DNA from: Sulfurospirillum sp. SCADC
GTDB lineage: Bacteria; Campylobacterota; Campylobacteria; Campylobacterales; Sulfurospirillaceae
Direction of reading: 5' to 3'
NCBI RefSeq assembly: GCF_000743525.1
Contig: NZ_JQGK01000013.1
Coordinates: 33,327 to 97,326, forward strand
Length of the DNA: 64,000 bases
The notes beneath the pieces are model-generated. The model saw nothing but the letters and a program-made list of their open reading frames with translations. It had not been told where the DNA came from and did no database searches. The position numbers and the translations under genes were made by a program. Shown here in pieces: positions 38,098 to 46,010 of this stretch (position 1 is its first letter; every line of letters starts with the position of its first letter).

Positions 38098-39069
38098 GTG
38101 TTGAAACCACGTCTTTCATCATTGCTGGATTATTACTACGAGTCGATGTACCCATCGCTTCACGCATTGGAAGGGAAGCGCTTAGCCATACTCTCTACGC
38201 TTAAAAAAGCTGCGTTGTTGCTTGTGACGTTGGGCACCGTGCTCTTTTTTGTTTTGAGTCGCACGAATGTTTTCACTTCTTTGCATGCTTTTTTGCTCAG
38301 TGTCATGAGCGGTTTTTTAATCTTTATGTTTATCTATCGTCATGAGCGTGCCGGTTATGGTTCGTTGTTTAAAGATCTGGTAATTGAGAAGATAATTCAC
38401 TTTGTAGACCCTTCGCTGATTTACACAAAAATGGATTCCATTGATGAGCGTACATACCGCCAAAGTGAGCTTTTTATGGAAGCCTATGATCGTTTTTCGG
38501 GCAAAGATTTGGTGTGTGGCGAGATCGAAGGGGTAAAAATTCGTTTTTGCGATTTACATGTAGAGAAAAAAGTGCGTACCAAAAACGGTAAAGAGGAGTG
38601 GAGTGACATCTTCTCAGGACTTTTTTTTGTGGCAGATTTTAACAAAACGTTTCATTCCAAAGTGGTTGTGCTTCCCGATGTCGCTGAGCGAAATTTGGGC
38701 ATTGTCGGCACATGGTTGCAAGGCGTGAATCCAAGCAGGGGAGCGCTTATCAAGCTTGACCATGTGGCGTTTGAAAAGCTTTTTGTGGTGTATGGCGATG
38801 ATCCAATCGAGAGCCGCTATATTTTATCGCATGCTTTGATGGAGCGCATTGTTGATTTTCATCACAAAATCGACAAACCCCTTTATCTCTCGTTTGTGGA
38901 TTCGAAGCTATTTTTAGCCCTGCACTACACTAAACCGCTCTTTGAGCCGATATTAGCACGATCATTGTTAGAATTTGAATCGATCAAAGCGTATTGTGAA
39001 CTTTTGGTGATGATTACGAACATTGTCACTGAATTTAAGCTCAATGAAAAATTATGGAGTAAACGTTAA
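38098..39069 (+). CDS. DUF3137 family membrane protein
   Basis: A 323-residue protein with two close membrane helices (about 35-85: LLVTLGTVLFFVLS, FLLSVMSGFLIFMFIY) and a long cytosolic domain with YRQSELFMEAYDRFSGKDLVCGEIEGV and FSGLFFVADFNKTF, typical of DUF3137 proteins that accompany LemA. The start is GTG (38098) or the next TTG. The function of the family is not known. Its stop touches the ATG of the FliL-like gene. One mismatched palindrome copy (TTACATGTAG, 38554) encodes DLHVE. Confidence 0.82.
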   Translation: MLKPRLSSLLDYYYESMYPSLHALEGKRLAILSTLKKAALLLVTLGTVLFFVLSRTNVFTSLHAFLLSVMSGFLIFMFIYRHERAGYGSLFKDLVIEKIIHFVDPSLIYTKMDSIDERTYRQSELFMEAYDRFSGKDLVCGEIEGVKIRFCDLHVEKKVRTKNGKEEWSDIFSGLFFVADFNKTFHSKVVVLPDVAERNLGIVGTWLQGVNPSRGALIKLDHVAFEKLFVVYGDDPIESRYILSHALMERIVDFHHKIDKPLYLSFVDSKLFLALHYTKPLFEPILARSLLEFESIKAYCELLVMITNIVTEFKLNEKLWSKR

Positions 39070-39522
39070 ATGTTTAATGAAAGACTACTGAAAATCTCTC
39101 TAGGGTTTATTTTTTTGTTGATTCTTCTTGGATTTTTTACGATTAATTACATGCTTAAAGACGATGGTAGCCAATCTTCGTATGAAAAAACTCCCTCAAC
39201 GCAGGCTAACAATGTCAGCAAAAATACCAAAGAGCTAAGTCTTGATACGATTTTTATCAACATTAAAGCGCAAAAGTATAAGATTTTAAAAGCCGATATT
39301 GCGTTGGTTCTGAGAAACAATGCGACCAAAAAAGAGCTTCAAGCCAATATGGACAATGTGCGCAATGCCGTTTTGCAGTATCTCAATACGATGGATGCCA
39401 ATGGACTTGAAACGGTGAGTGGTAAAGATCGTCTTAAAGAAGAGCTCATTGCAATGCTTGAAGAGACGTTTGGGTATGAGATCGAGACGATTTACATTAA
39501 AAATTTTATTCTCTCACCTTGA
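39070..39522 (+). CDS. FliL-like single-pass membrane protein
   Basis: A 150-residue protein with one N-terminal membrane helix (ISLGFIFLLILLGFFTINYML), a linker, and a periplasmic domain ending in LKEELIAMLEETFGYEIETIYIKNFILSP, which fits the end of FliL-type proteins (stator-associated, SPFH-like fold). It starts immediately after the DUF3137 stop. A flagellar role is possible but the neighbours LemA/DUF3137 are not flagellar, so it may be a FliL paralogue. Its 3' end overlaps the convergent MFS gene by 17 nt. Confidence 0.6.
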   Translation: MFNERLLKISLGFIFLLILLGFFTINYMLKDDGSQSSYEKTPSTQANNVSKNTKELSLDTIFINIKAQKYKILKADIALVLRNNATKKELQANMDNVRNAVLQYLNTMDANGLETVSGKDRLKEELIAMLEETFGYEIETIYIKNFILSP

Positions 39523-40597
39523 AAAGCAGTAAGCTTCCAAACGAGAGCAGTGCCACCAAACTGGCATACAAATAAAGATACTCTCCGTAAAAATAGCCCG
39601 CTAACAGCGCTCCCACAAAACCTCCTAAACCAAACGAAAAGCCATAGTAAAACTGTCCTGCTAGTTTTTTATGCGCATACAGCGTGTACAAAAGGCTAAG
39701 TGCTGCCGTGTGATGCAGGGCAAAACTAAAGGCATGCAAGGATTGTGAAGCATATGAGATAAAAAGCGATGAGGGAAATAAAAAGAGCAAAAACCAACGA
39801 AGTGCCGTTGCTAAAACACCCAGTTTGACAAGTGATAGAAGGCTAAAACGCTTAAGCAATGGGGATTGAAAATAAAAGAGCACAATCTCACAGATAACGC
39901 CAAATGCCCACAAATAGCTTGTCATTTCAAGGCTGATGCCGTGCGCTGTTTCGTAAATCGTAAAGAAGTTATAAAATCCTCCAAAACTAACCTGCATCAA
40001 AAAAAGACTGATCCAAAAATACTTTACATGTAAGACGTTAAAAGGCGCTTCGTTTGTGAGTGGCTCAGCTGTAAAGTGTGCATTGTTTTGCGTTAGCCAA
40101 TAGGCAAAAAATGCGGTCAAGCTGATGGCTAAGAGGAGGTAATGCAAGCCGTTGGTGTAGTTTTCCAAGTGACGCGCTAAGAGGATGCCAATCAGCATAA
40201 AACCAATCGAGCCAAACAGACGTGACCTTCCAAAACGCTCTTTGTGCAAATGCTCCATCGCGTAGGTTTCGATGTAAGGCAAAATCATGCCAAGGCAGGC
40301 ACCCAGAAGCATATTGGGGAGCATAAAGAGGTAGAAGTGTTGAATGGTTGGATAGAACATTAAAATGGCAACAATCGCCCCAGCAAGCGCTGTGTAAAAG
40401 ACTTTTTGGGTGAGTTCAAAATGTTTGAGAAAGAAAAAGGGGACAAAAAAACGCATCAGCGGTGCCAAGGCGAAAATAGCTCCAATTTGAGGTGCACTGT
40501 AATTGAGTATTTGTAAAATTTTAGGCATAAAGATGACATACACACTGGTAACCGAAAAGTAGGCAAAGAAAAAGCCAGAGATTTTAAAAAAGATCAT
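39506..40597 (-). CDS. MFS transporter (MFS_1-like / PPP type)
   Basis: A 363-residue inner-membrane permease with about 11-12 helices. The N-terminal FKISGFFFAYFSVTSVYVIFMPKIL and ...APQIGAIFALAPLMRFFVPFF resemble the 3-phenylpropionate transporter branch of the MFS. RFGRSRLFGSIGFMLIGILL is the loop 4-5 motif of that group. Substrate unknown. The start overlaps the RDD gene stop by 4 nt, so the two are coupled. TTACATGTAA (40024-40033) encodes LHVK in a loop. Confidence 0.82.
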   Translation of the reverse strand: MIFFKISGFFFAYFSVTSVYVIFMPKILQILNYSAPQIGAIFALAPLMRFFVPFFFLKHFELTQKVFYTALAGAIVAILMFYPTIQHFYLFMLPNMLLGACLGMILPYIETYAMEHLHKERFGRSRLFGSIGFMLIGILLARHLENYTNGLHYLLLAISLTAFFAYWLTQNNAHFTAEPLTNEAPFNVLHVKYFWISLFLMQVSFGGFYNFFTIYETAHGISLEMTSYLWAFGVICEIVLFYFQSPLLKRFSLLSLVKLGVLATALRWFLLFLFPSSLFISYASQSLHAFSFALHHTAALSLLYTLYAHKKLAGQFYYGFSFGLGGFVGALLAGYFYGEYLYLYASLVALLSFGSLLLFKVRE

Positions 40598-41055
40598 TTA
40601 GGAATGGGAGCGGTTTGGCTTAAAATATCATAGAGTGCTAGGTTGTCTTTGCGTAGCAGTGGTAAAAAAAGTCCGATGATCGTGAAGGCGGTCAAAAGCA
40701 TGAAAAGATAACGTGCAAGGAGTTGCAAGAGCGATAGTTTTTGTTTTCCGCTAAGATCAATCAGTACAAGGTCATACGCTTTGTAGCCTGGTGTTTGAGC
40801 GTTTCGTTTGAGAAACAGCAGGGTAAGGGCGCCATAAGGAATCAAAATAAGAAGCCACCCTTGAAGCATATGCGCGGCAAAGCCTTCACGAGAGCCATAA
40901 ATGAGATAAAAAACAATGTATAAAATTGGCATCAAAAGCATAAAAGAGTCTACCACAAAGGCTTTAAAACGCTGGGTAAAAGGTGCGATGGAGTAGGAAG
41001 GCAAAGAGGTTTTCAACTCTTTTTTAGCCCCTCTTTTGCTCTGTCTCCATCTCAT
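40594..41055 (-). CDS. RDD family membrane protein
   Basis: A 153-residue protein with three to four membrane helices. The family mark is the charged start of helix 1, FKAFVVDSFMLLMPILYIVFY, where an Arg-Asp-Asp is often seen (here FVVD), and the helix-2 end NAQTPGYKAYDLVLID matches the usual QTPGK-like loop. RDD proteins may transport ions or solutes; function open. Starts 6 nt after pyrE. Confidence 0.8.
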   Translation of the reverse strand: MRWRQSKRGAKKELKTSLPSYSIAPFTQRFKAFVVDSFMLLMPILYIVFYLIYGSREGFAAHMLQGWLLILIPYGALTLLFLKRNAQTPGYKAYDLVLIDLSGKQKLSLLQLLARYLFMLLTAFTIIGLFLPLLRKDNLALYDILSQTAPIPK

Positions 41056-41061
41056 GAACGC

Positions 41062-41670
41062 TTAGTTTCCTCGGCTGCCTGGTTTAATTGCCACGCTTCC
41101 TTCTTTGCACAAAGGGCATTCACTTGGTTCGTAAATGTCAAATTCAAAATCGGCGAGCGCAAAAAATGGTGCGTCGTTTGGAAGTTTACATGTAGGCTTG
41201 CCCTCAAGATCACTGCCCACACGTTTGCAAAAACCGCGGTTTGCAAGGGCTGCAAATCCGACGATCACGCCACCCATACTTTCAGCGATGTTTGCCGCTT
41301 CTAGCGCCGATCCACCCGTGGTGATGATGTCTTCACAGACCAAAATTTTCTCCCCCTTTTTGACTTCAAAGCCTCTGCGAATTGTCATTTCACCGTTCAC
41401 ACGCTCCGCAAAAATGAAGCGTTTGCCAAGGGCACGTGCAAGCTCATAGCCTGCTAAAACGCCACCCAGAGCAGGCGAGCAGATGGTGTCGATTTGTAGG
41501 TTTGAAGCGTTGATCATTTTGGCTAATGCAACGGCTAATTGCTCCGCCACTTTGGGATCTTCCAACACTTTCGCACTTTGGAGATAATAACGTGAGTGCT
41601 TGCCACTGCTGAGTAAAAAATGTCCTTCTAAGAGGGCATTGGCGTCTTTATAAATTTTTTCAACTTGCAT
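41062..41670 (-). CDS. pyrE: Orotate phosphoribosyltransferase
   Basis: A 202-residue enzyme of pyrimidine synthesis joining orotate and PRPP to orotidine 5'-phosphate. PRPP-binding motif [17 protein letters not shown] (about residue 112), upstream [18 protein letters not shown], and flexible loop [10 protein letters not shown]. The C-terminus has a CPLC pair (SECPLCKEG) typical of the variant in this lineage. A one-mismatch palindrome copy (41186-41195) encodes PTCKLP. Follows frr by 8 nt. Confidence 0.94.
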   Translation of the reverse strand: MQVEKIYKDANALLEGHFLLSSGKHSRYYLQSAKVLEDPKVAEQLAVALAKMINASNLQIDTICSPALGGVLAGYELARALGKRFIFAERVNGEMTIRRGFEVKKGEKILVCEDIITTGGSALEAANIAESMGGVIVGFAALANRGFCKRVGSDLEGKPTCKLPNDAPFFALADFEFDIYEPSECPLCKEGSVAIKPGSRGN

Positions 41671-41678
41671 GGTCGCCC

Positions 41679-42239
41679 TTAAATTTTTAGGAGTTCGGAT
41701 TCTTTTTCTCTGACAAGCTCATCGACTTTTGAAACCGTTGCATCGGTGATTTTTTGGACTTCATCTTGCCCTTTTTTAGAACCATCTTCGGTGATAATTT
41801 TCTCTTTTTCGAGTTTTTTCACTTGATCGTTTGACTCTTTACGGACATTGCGAATCGCGATTTTGGCTTTATCTCCCATGGCTTTGGCTTGTTTGGCACC
41901 CTCTTTACGTTGGTCTGTTGTCATTGGAGGGAAGAAAAGTTTAATGGTTTCGCCATCGTTATTCGGATTGACCCCGATGTTGGCTTGCATAATCGCTTTT
42001 TCGATCTCTCTGAGCATCTTTTTCTCCCAGGGAGAAATCGTAATCGTCGTCGCATCGGTGGCTAAAACGGTCGCTACTTGACTAAGTCCCGTTGGTGTGC
42101 CGTAGTAATCAACATGAATGTTGTCTAAAATGGTGGTAGAGACCTTACCACTGCGAATCGTCATAAAGTCGCGTTTAAGTGCTGCGATACATTTTTCCAT
42201 ATGCTCTTTTTGTTCAGCATAGATTTTACTGAGTTCCAT
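41679..42239 (-). CDS. frr: Ribosome recycling factor
   Basis: A 186-residue tRNA-shaped protein that splits post-termination ribosomes together with EF-G. Characteristic segments: [56 protein letters not shown] and [18 protein letters not shown]. Length normal. The start overlaps the end of the deacetylase gene by 14 nt, an unusual neighbour for frr. Confidence 0.97.
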   Translation of the reverse strand: MELSKIYAEQKEHMEKCIAALKRDFMTIRSGKVSTTILDNIHVDYYGTPTGLSQVATVLATDATTITISPWEKKMLREIEKAIMQANIGVNPNNDGETIKLFFPPMTTDQRKEGAKQAKAMGDKAKIAIRNVRKESNDQVKKLEKEKIITEDGSKKGQDEVQKITDATVSKVDELVREKESELLKI

Positions 42240-43182
42240 ATTTATCCTTTACAAGTAGTTTCGTTGAAATTTTGTTGCCCACGGAGACAATCACCCGTGT
42301 GCGCTCTTTGGTGAGTATTTTATTGATTTGAGCTTCAAAAACGCCATCGCTTAAATGAACCTCTTGATACCCATGTTCACTGATGTAAATGCCACCTTTG
42401 GAAGCGTTCGTTTGCGCTTTTACATGTAAAGAGGTAAGCTTGCCATCTTCGAGCAATACGCTAGGCTTAAACCAAGTGGTTTCAAGGGCTTTATACTTTA
42501 AAAATCCCTCTAAATTACTCTTGCCAACCAAAGCAGAGCGGTCTAAATCAAGCGGATCGCTAAAGCTTGCAACCGCACCCATGTTTTGGTTCACAATCGC
42601 TTCAAATCCATAGCTTTGCGCGATGGCTTTCACACGCGGACTAAACTCACCAAACGGGTAGGAGAAGTAGCGCGGTTTCATGCCAAGACGTTTTTCAAAG
42701 AGGCTTAAGCCTTCATCAAAATCTTTTTTAAGCGCTTCATCACTGAGTTCGCTCATATGCGGATGGTTCAGTGAATGAAACTCTAAAGCGCCGTATTTGG
42801 CTATCTCTTTGAGCTGTTCCCAACTCATATAATCGCCATATTTTTGCTCGGTCGCTCCCACATAAACGAACATCGAAAAGGGGTAGTTGTACTCTTTAAA
42901 AAGGGCTAAACCATGCTCATAAAAACTTTTGTAGTTATCATCAATGGTAAGAACGACCCAGTTATCGGGGATGGGCTCTTTAGCGTGAAGGGCGTTCACC
43001 AGTTTTTCAAGGGGTATCACTTCGTAGCCATTTTTTTTAAAGTAGTCAAACTCTTTTCGAAGCTCTTCAAGCGTTGTGTTGGTCGTGGGGTATCTGGCAT
43101 CGTTAAAACGATGGTAGATGAAGATATGGGCATCGGCCCACATCATCACACTGAGACACACCACAAGCCAAAAAGATTTCAT
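42226..43182 (-). CDS. Exported polysaccharide deacetylase (NodB domain)
   Basis: A 318-residue secreted protein: signal peptide ([16 protein letters not shown]), NodB homology domain with the catalytic/metal Asp pair in [11 protein letters not shown] (about residue 80) and the metal His pair in [12 protein letters not shown] (about 140), followed by [11 protein letters not shown], and a C-terminal beta-rich region of about 100 residues. Acts on acetylated sugars of peptidoglycan or a surface polysaccharide in the periplasm (family inference). TTACATGTAA (42420-42429) encodes LHVK. Confidence 0.88.
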   Translation of the reverse strand: MKSFWLVVCLSVMMWADAHIFIYHRFNDARYPTTNTTLEELRKEFDYFKKNGYEVIPLEKLVNALHAKEPIPDNWVVLTIDDNYKSFYEHGLALFKEYNYPFSMFVYVGATEQKYGDYMSWEQLKEIAKYGALEFHSLNHPHMSELSDEALKKDFDEGLSLFEKRLGMKPRYFSYPFGEFSPRVKAIAQSYGFEAIVNQNMGAVASFSDPLDLDRSALVGKSNLEGFLKYKALETTWFKPSVLLEDGKLTSLHVKAQTNASKGGIYISEHGYQEVHLSDGVFEAQINKILTKERTRVIVSVGNKISTKLLVKDKYGTQ

Positions 43183-43187
43183 GCTGA

Positions 43188-43523
43188 TTATTTAGACGTT
43201 GGAGCTTCAGGGGCTGCTGGAGCGGTTGTCACAGGAGCTGGAACACTGGGTACAACACTTTTTTCGATTTTAATATCTTCAGCGATCGATACTTTTTTAT
43301 CTTGGTTGTAAAAATAACCTAATGTGAGCGTATTTGCAATAAACAAGATTCCTACAATAAAGGTGAATTTTGCCATGAAACCTGCTGGTCCTTTTGCACC
43401 AAAAAGAGATTCATTGCTTCCACTGTAAGCGCCAAGACCGATAGAGGAGCTTTTTTGAAGCAGTACAGAAACAGTTAAAATAGCGGTTAATACAAATTGT
43501 AAAACCAATAAAACGGAGGTCAT
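43188..43523 (-). CDS. secG: Preprotein translocase subunit SecG
   Basis: A 111-residue inner-membrane protein of the Sec channel with two helices (LVLQFVLTAILTVSVLLQKS and FTFIVGILFIANTLTLGYFY) joined by the conserved GLGAYSGSNESLFGAKGPAGFMAKFT loop. The tail is Pro/Ala-rich (PSVPAPVTTAPAAPEAP). The start at 43523 (Met of MTSVLL) has AAAGGA upstream; a longer reading from 43574 lacks one. 5 nt before the deacetylase gene. Confidence 0.92.
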   Translation of the reverse strand: MTSVLLVLQFVLTAILTVSVLLQKSSSIGLGAYSGSNESLFGAKGPAGFMAKFTFIVGILFIANTLTLGYFYNQDKKVSIAEDIKIEKSVVPSVPAPVTTAPAAPEAPTSK

Positions 43524-43611
43524 AAGGGAAGTCCTTTGTTTTTTAAATAATGTAGAACTAAGGATTATACCCAAAACGGGTTAAAAAATCGTTAAAGTGA
43601 CCTTCGTGCCC

Positions 43612-46008
43612 CTAAGATGTCTCAAAATCAAGAACGATCTCATCGATGCTACGCTGTGGTAAAAACGCTTTGGCATACGCTAAATAGGTGCCTGAGGTGT
43701 AGAAAAATTTCACAAGATTATAATCAAGTTCGCCTTCTTGTGCCATGGTGAAAAGAATCTTCATCGCCACCGAGAGAGGCATGCCTGCTTTGTAGGGTCG
43801 ATCACTCGCCGTTAAAGCTTCAAAAATATCGGCAATGGCTAAGATGCGCGCTTCAAAGCTGATCTCATCGCCTTGAAGTCCTAATGGATAGCCTTTGCCG
43901 TTGAGTTTTTCATGGTGATTGCCTGAAATTTTAGGGATTTGTCGGTATTTTTTAGGAAAAGGGAGACGGTTTAAAATATCGACGCTGAGTTTGGCGTGAG
44001 CATTGATAATTTCGCGCTCTTCAAACGTGAGTGTTCCACTTTGAGTGCTCAAATGATGCGCTTCATCCTTGCTTAAAATCGTGTAGGTCTCATCGCCAAT
44101 CTGCCACGTTTGCGTTAAAAGTGTCTGAATCTGCGCTATGGCTTCAGTACTAAGGGGCGTATCGCCATGATTACTCGTTTGGATCAGTTTGGACGCCGCA
44201 TGCAAGGTTGCAATCTTCGCTTGATACTGTGTTTCAAGCGAGCTCACATTTTCCTGTTGGTTACCTTCTAAAAGGGCAAATTTATCTTCCAAAAACTTTA
44301 CATGTAACGCTTTTTCGATCATCTGAATGCGGCTTTCGACAAGCTCAACGCGGTCAAACAAGGTTTGGAGTTTGGTTGCTTTATCCATCACGTATTCAGG
44401 CGTTGCGAGTTTGCCAATGTCGTGCATCAGGGCAGTAAAATTGATCTGTTTGATCTCATCACTGCTGAAGTGTTTGTGTGCGTAGACGCTTGTGTCGTGG
44501 TTAATCGCTTCGGCGAGCATGACACTCAGTTTGACCATACGTTTGACGTGTCCGGCGGTGTAAGGCGACTTTTTACCGATTGCAAAGAGGATGCTTTTCA
44601 AAAAAGACTCCAAAAGCGTTTCAAGCCCTTGAATCAGTGAAGTGTTGGTGATGGCAATGGCGGCTTGGGATGCCAGCGAGAGGGTGATTTTCTCATCTTC
44701 ATGATCAAACGAGGTGACCTCATGGGTTTGCTCATCTATTTTATTGATCAGCTGTAGCACACCGATGATCTCTTGTTCATGGTTTCGCATGGGAATAACC
44801 AACATCGATTTGGAGCGGTACCCCGTACCTTGGTCAAATTTTTTCGTGCCATCAAAAGAAAATCCAATGGCTTCATAAACATCCGCGATGTTGATCAAAC
44901 GGTTTTCAAGCGCACAGGTAATCGCAACCATTGCTTTATTGGGCGCACCATTTTCAAGATGCAACGGTAGTGGCGACCATGTGATTTTCTCACTCGTTCC
45001 TCCCATTTTAATGCCCAATGAGTCGGTTTGCACCACTTTAAAATGCAGCTGCTCTTTTTCCAGCAGATAGAGCGTTCCCCCATCCGCATATGTAAGATTT
45101 TTCGCTTCGGTGACGATCATCTCTAAGAGCACATCAAGGTTTTCACTTGCTGAGAGGGCGGTACCAATTTCAGTGAGTTTTTGAACGCGCTCATCATTTT
45201 TTGGAGTGCTTAAAGGACGATGCAGTACGCCAGAGGAGAGATCAATGCTTTCGCCATCACGTAAGACCATCTCTTCTTGAATACCAATCTCACCAAGTTC
45301 TTGAATAATCAACGCCGCATGCAGCGGTTTGAGATGGTTGATGTAGAGCTTAAGATCGGTGCGGGTGAGCTGTTTGAGCTCTTGTTTAAGAAACTCGGGC
45401 GTGAGGTGTTTGCTCTCGGTCGCAATTTTGACACAGTGGTTGGGAAACGAGACATCGATGATGAGTGCTTTGATGGAGGGCGTTTCATTGAGCTTGTGCC
45501 AAAGCGCTTCGTTTTGGAACGTGTCGCCTGAAAAAAGCACGCTACTACCGTTTTGTTCGATGATGTAACCACAACACGGCACCGTATGATTGGCTAAAAA
45601 TGGGGTGAGCGTGATGCCCTCTTCAATGGCGTAGGGTTGATTGGGCTCTATTTCAACATAAGTGAGCGCAGGCGTGGTGGAATTTGGCAGATAAATGTGA
45701 CTAAAATCGGGCCAAAGAACGTCATTAAAAAGATGGTTTTGTAAAGCTTCAATCGTGTGAAGTAGTCCGTAGAGGTAGAGCGTTTCACTGCGTTTGGTGA
45801 AAAAATGGTCGATCAAAAATGCCGTGTCGATGATGTGGTCTAAGTGGGCATGGGAGGAAAAAATACGGTTTACATGTAAAGCTTCTTCCCCTAAGGCGTG
45901 CATAATATTGCCAGCATCTATCAGCGTATGGCGACTTACCTGAATGCAGGTGGTAAAGGCGTTTTGGGATCTGCTTCCTTGCGCACCTAAAATGCGAATA
46001 AAACTCAT
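43612..46008 (-). CDS. Metallo-beta-lactamase - GAF - HD-GYP signalling protein
   Basis: A 798-residue soluble three-domain protein. Residues 1-265: metallo-beta-lactamase fold with SSHAHLDH (about 50) and later LFSGDT, closest by motif (HxHLDH) to class II cyclic-nucleotide phosphodiesterases. Residues 285-460: GAF sensor domain. Residues 480-780: HD-GYP phosphodiesterase with MHDIGKLATPEY (about 528) and NHHEKLNGKGYPLGLQGDE (about 700), so probably active on c-di-GMP. Between these two parts about 100 extra residues (coiled coil) interrupt the HD-GYP fold. Lies 2 nt after the adenylate cyclase gene. Contains TTACATGTAA at 44298 and 45870. Confidence 0.87.
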   Translation of the reverse strand: MSFIRILGAQGSRSQNAFTTCIQVSRHTLIDAGNIMHALGEEALHVNRIFSSHAHLDHIIDTAFLIDHFFTKRSETLYLYGLLHTIEALQNHLFNDVLWPDFSHIYLPNSTTPALTYVEIEPNQPYAIEEGITLTPFLANHTVPCCGYIIEQNGSSVLFSGDTFQNEALWHKLNETPSIKALIIDVSFPNHCVKIATESKHLTPEFLKQELKQLTRTDLKLYINHLKPLHAALIIQELGEIGIQEEMVLRDGESIDLSSGVLHRPLSTPKNDERVQKLTEIGTALSASENLDVLLEMIVTEAKNLTYADGGTLYLLEKEQLHFKVVQTDSLGIKMGGTSEKITWSPLPLHLENGAPNKAMVAITCALENRLINIADVYEAIGFSFDGTKKFDQGTGYRSKSMLVIPMRNHEQEIIGVLQLINKIDEQTHEVTSFDHEDEKITLSLASQAAIAITNTSLIQGLETLLESFLKSILFAIGKKSPYTAGHVKRMVKLSVMLAEAINHDTSVYAHKHFSSDEIKQINFTALMHDIGKLATPEYVMDKATKLQTLFDRVELVESRIQMIEKALHVKFLEDKFALLEGNQQENVSSLETQYQAKIATLHAASKLIQTSNHGDTPLSTEAIAQIQTLLTQTWQIGDETYTILSKDEAHHLSTQSGTLTFEEREIINAHAKLSVDILNRLPFPKKYRQIPKISGNHHEKLNGKGYPLGLQGDEISFEARILAIADIFEALTASDRPYKAGMPLSVAMKILFTMAQEGELDYNLVKFFYTSGTYLAYAKAFLPQRSIDEIVLDFETS

Positions 46009-46010
46009 AT

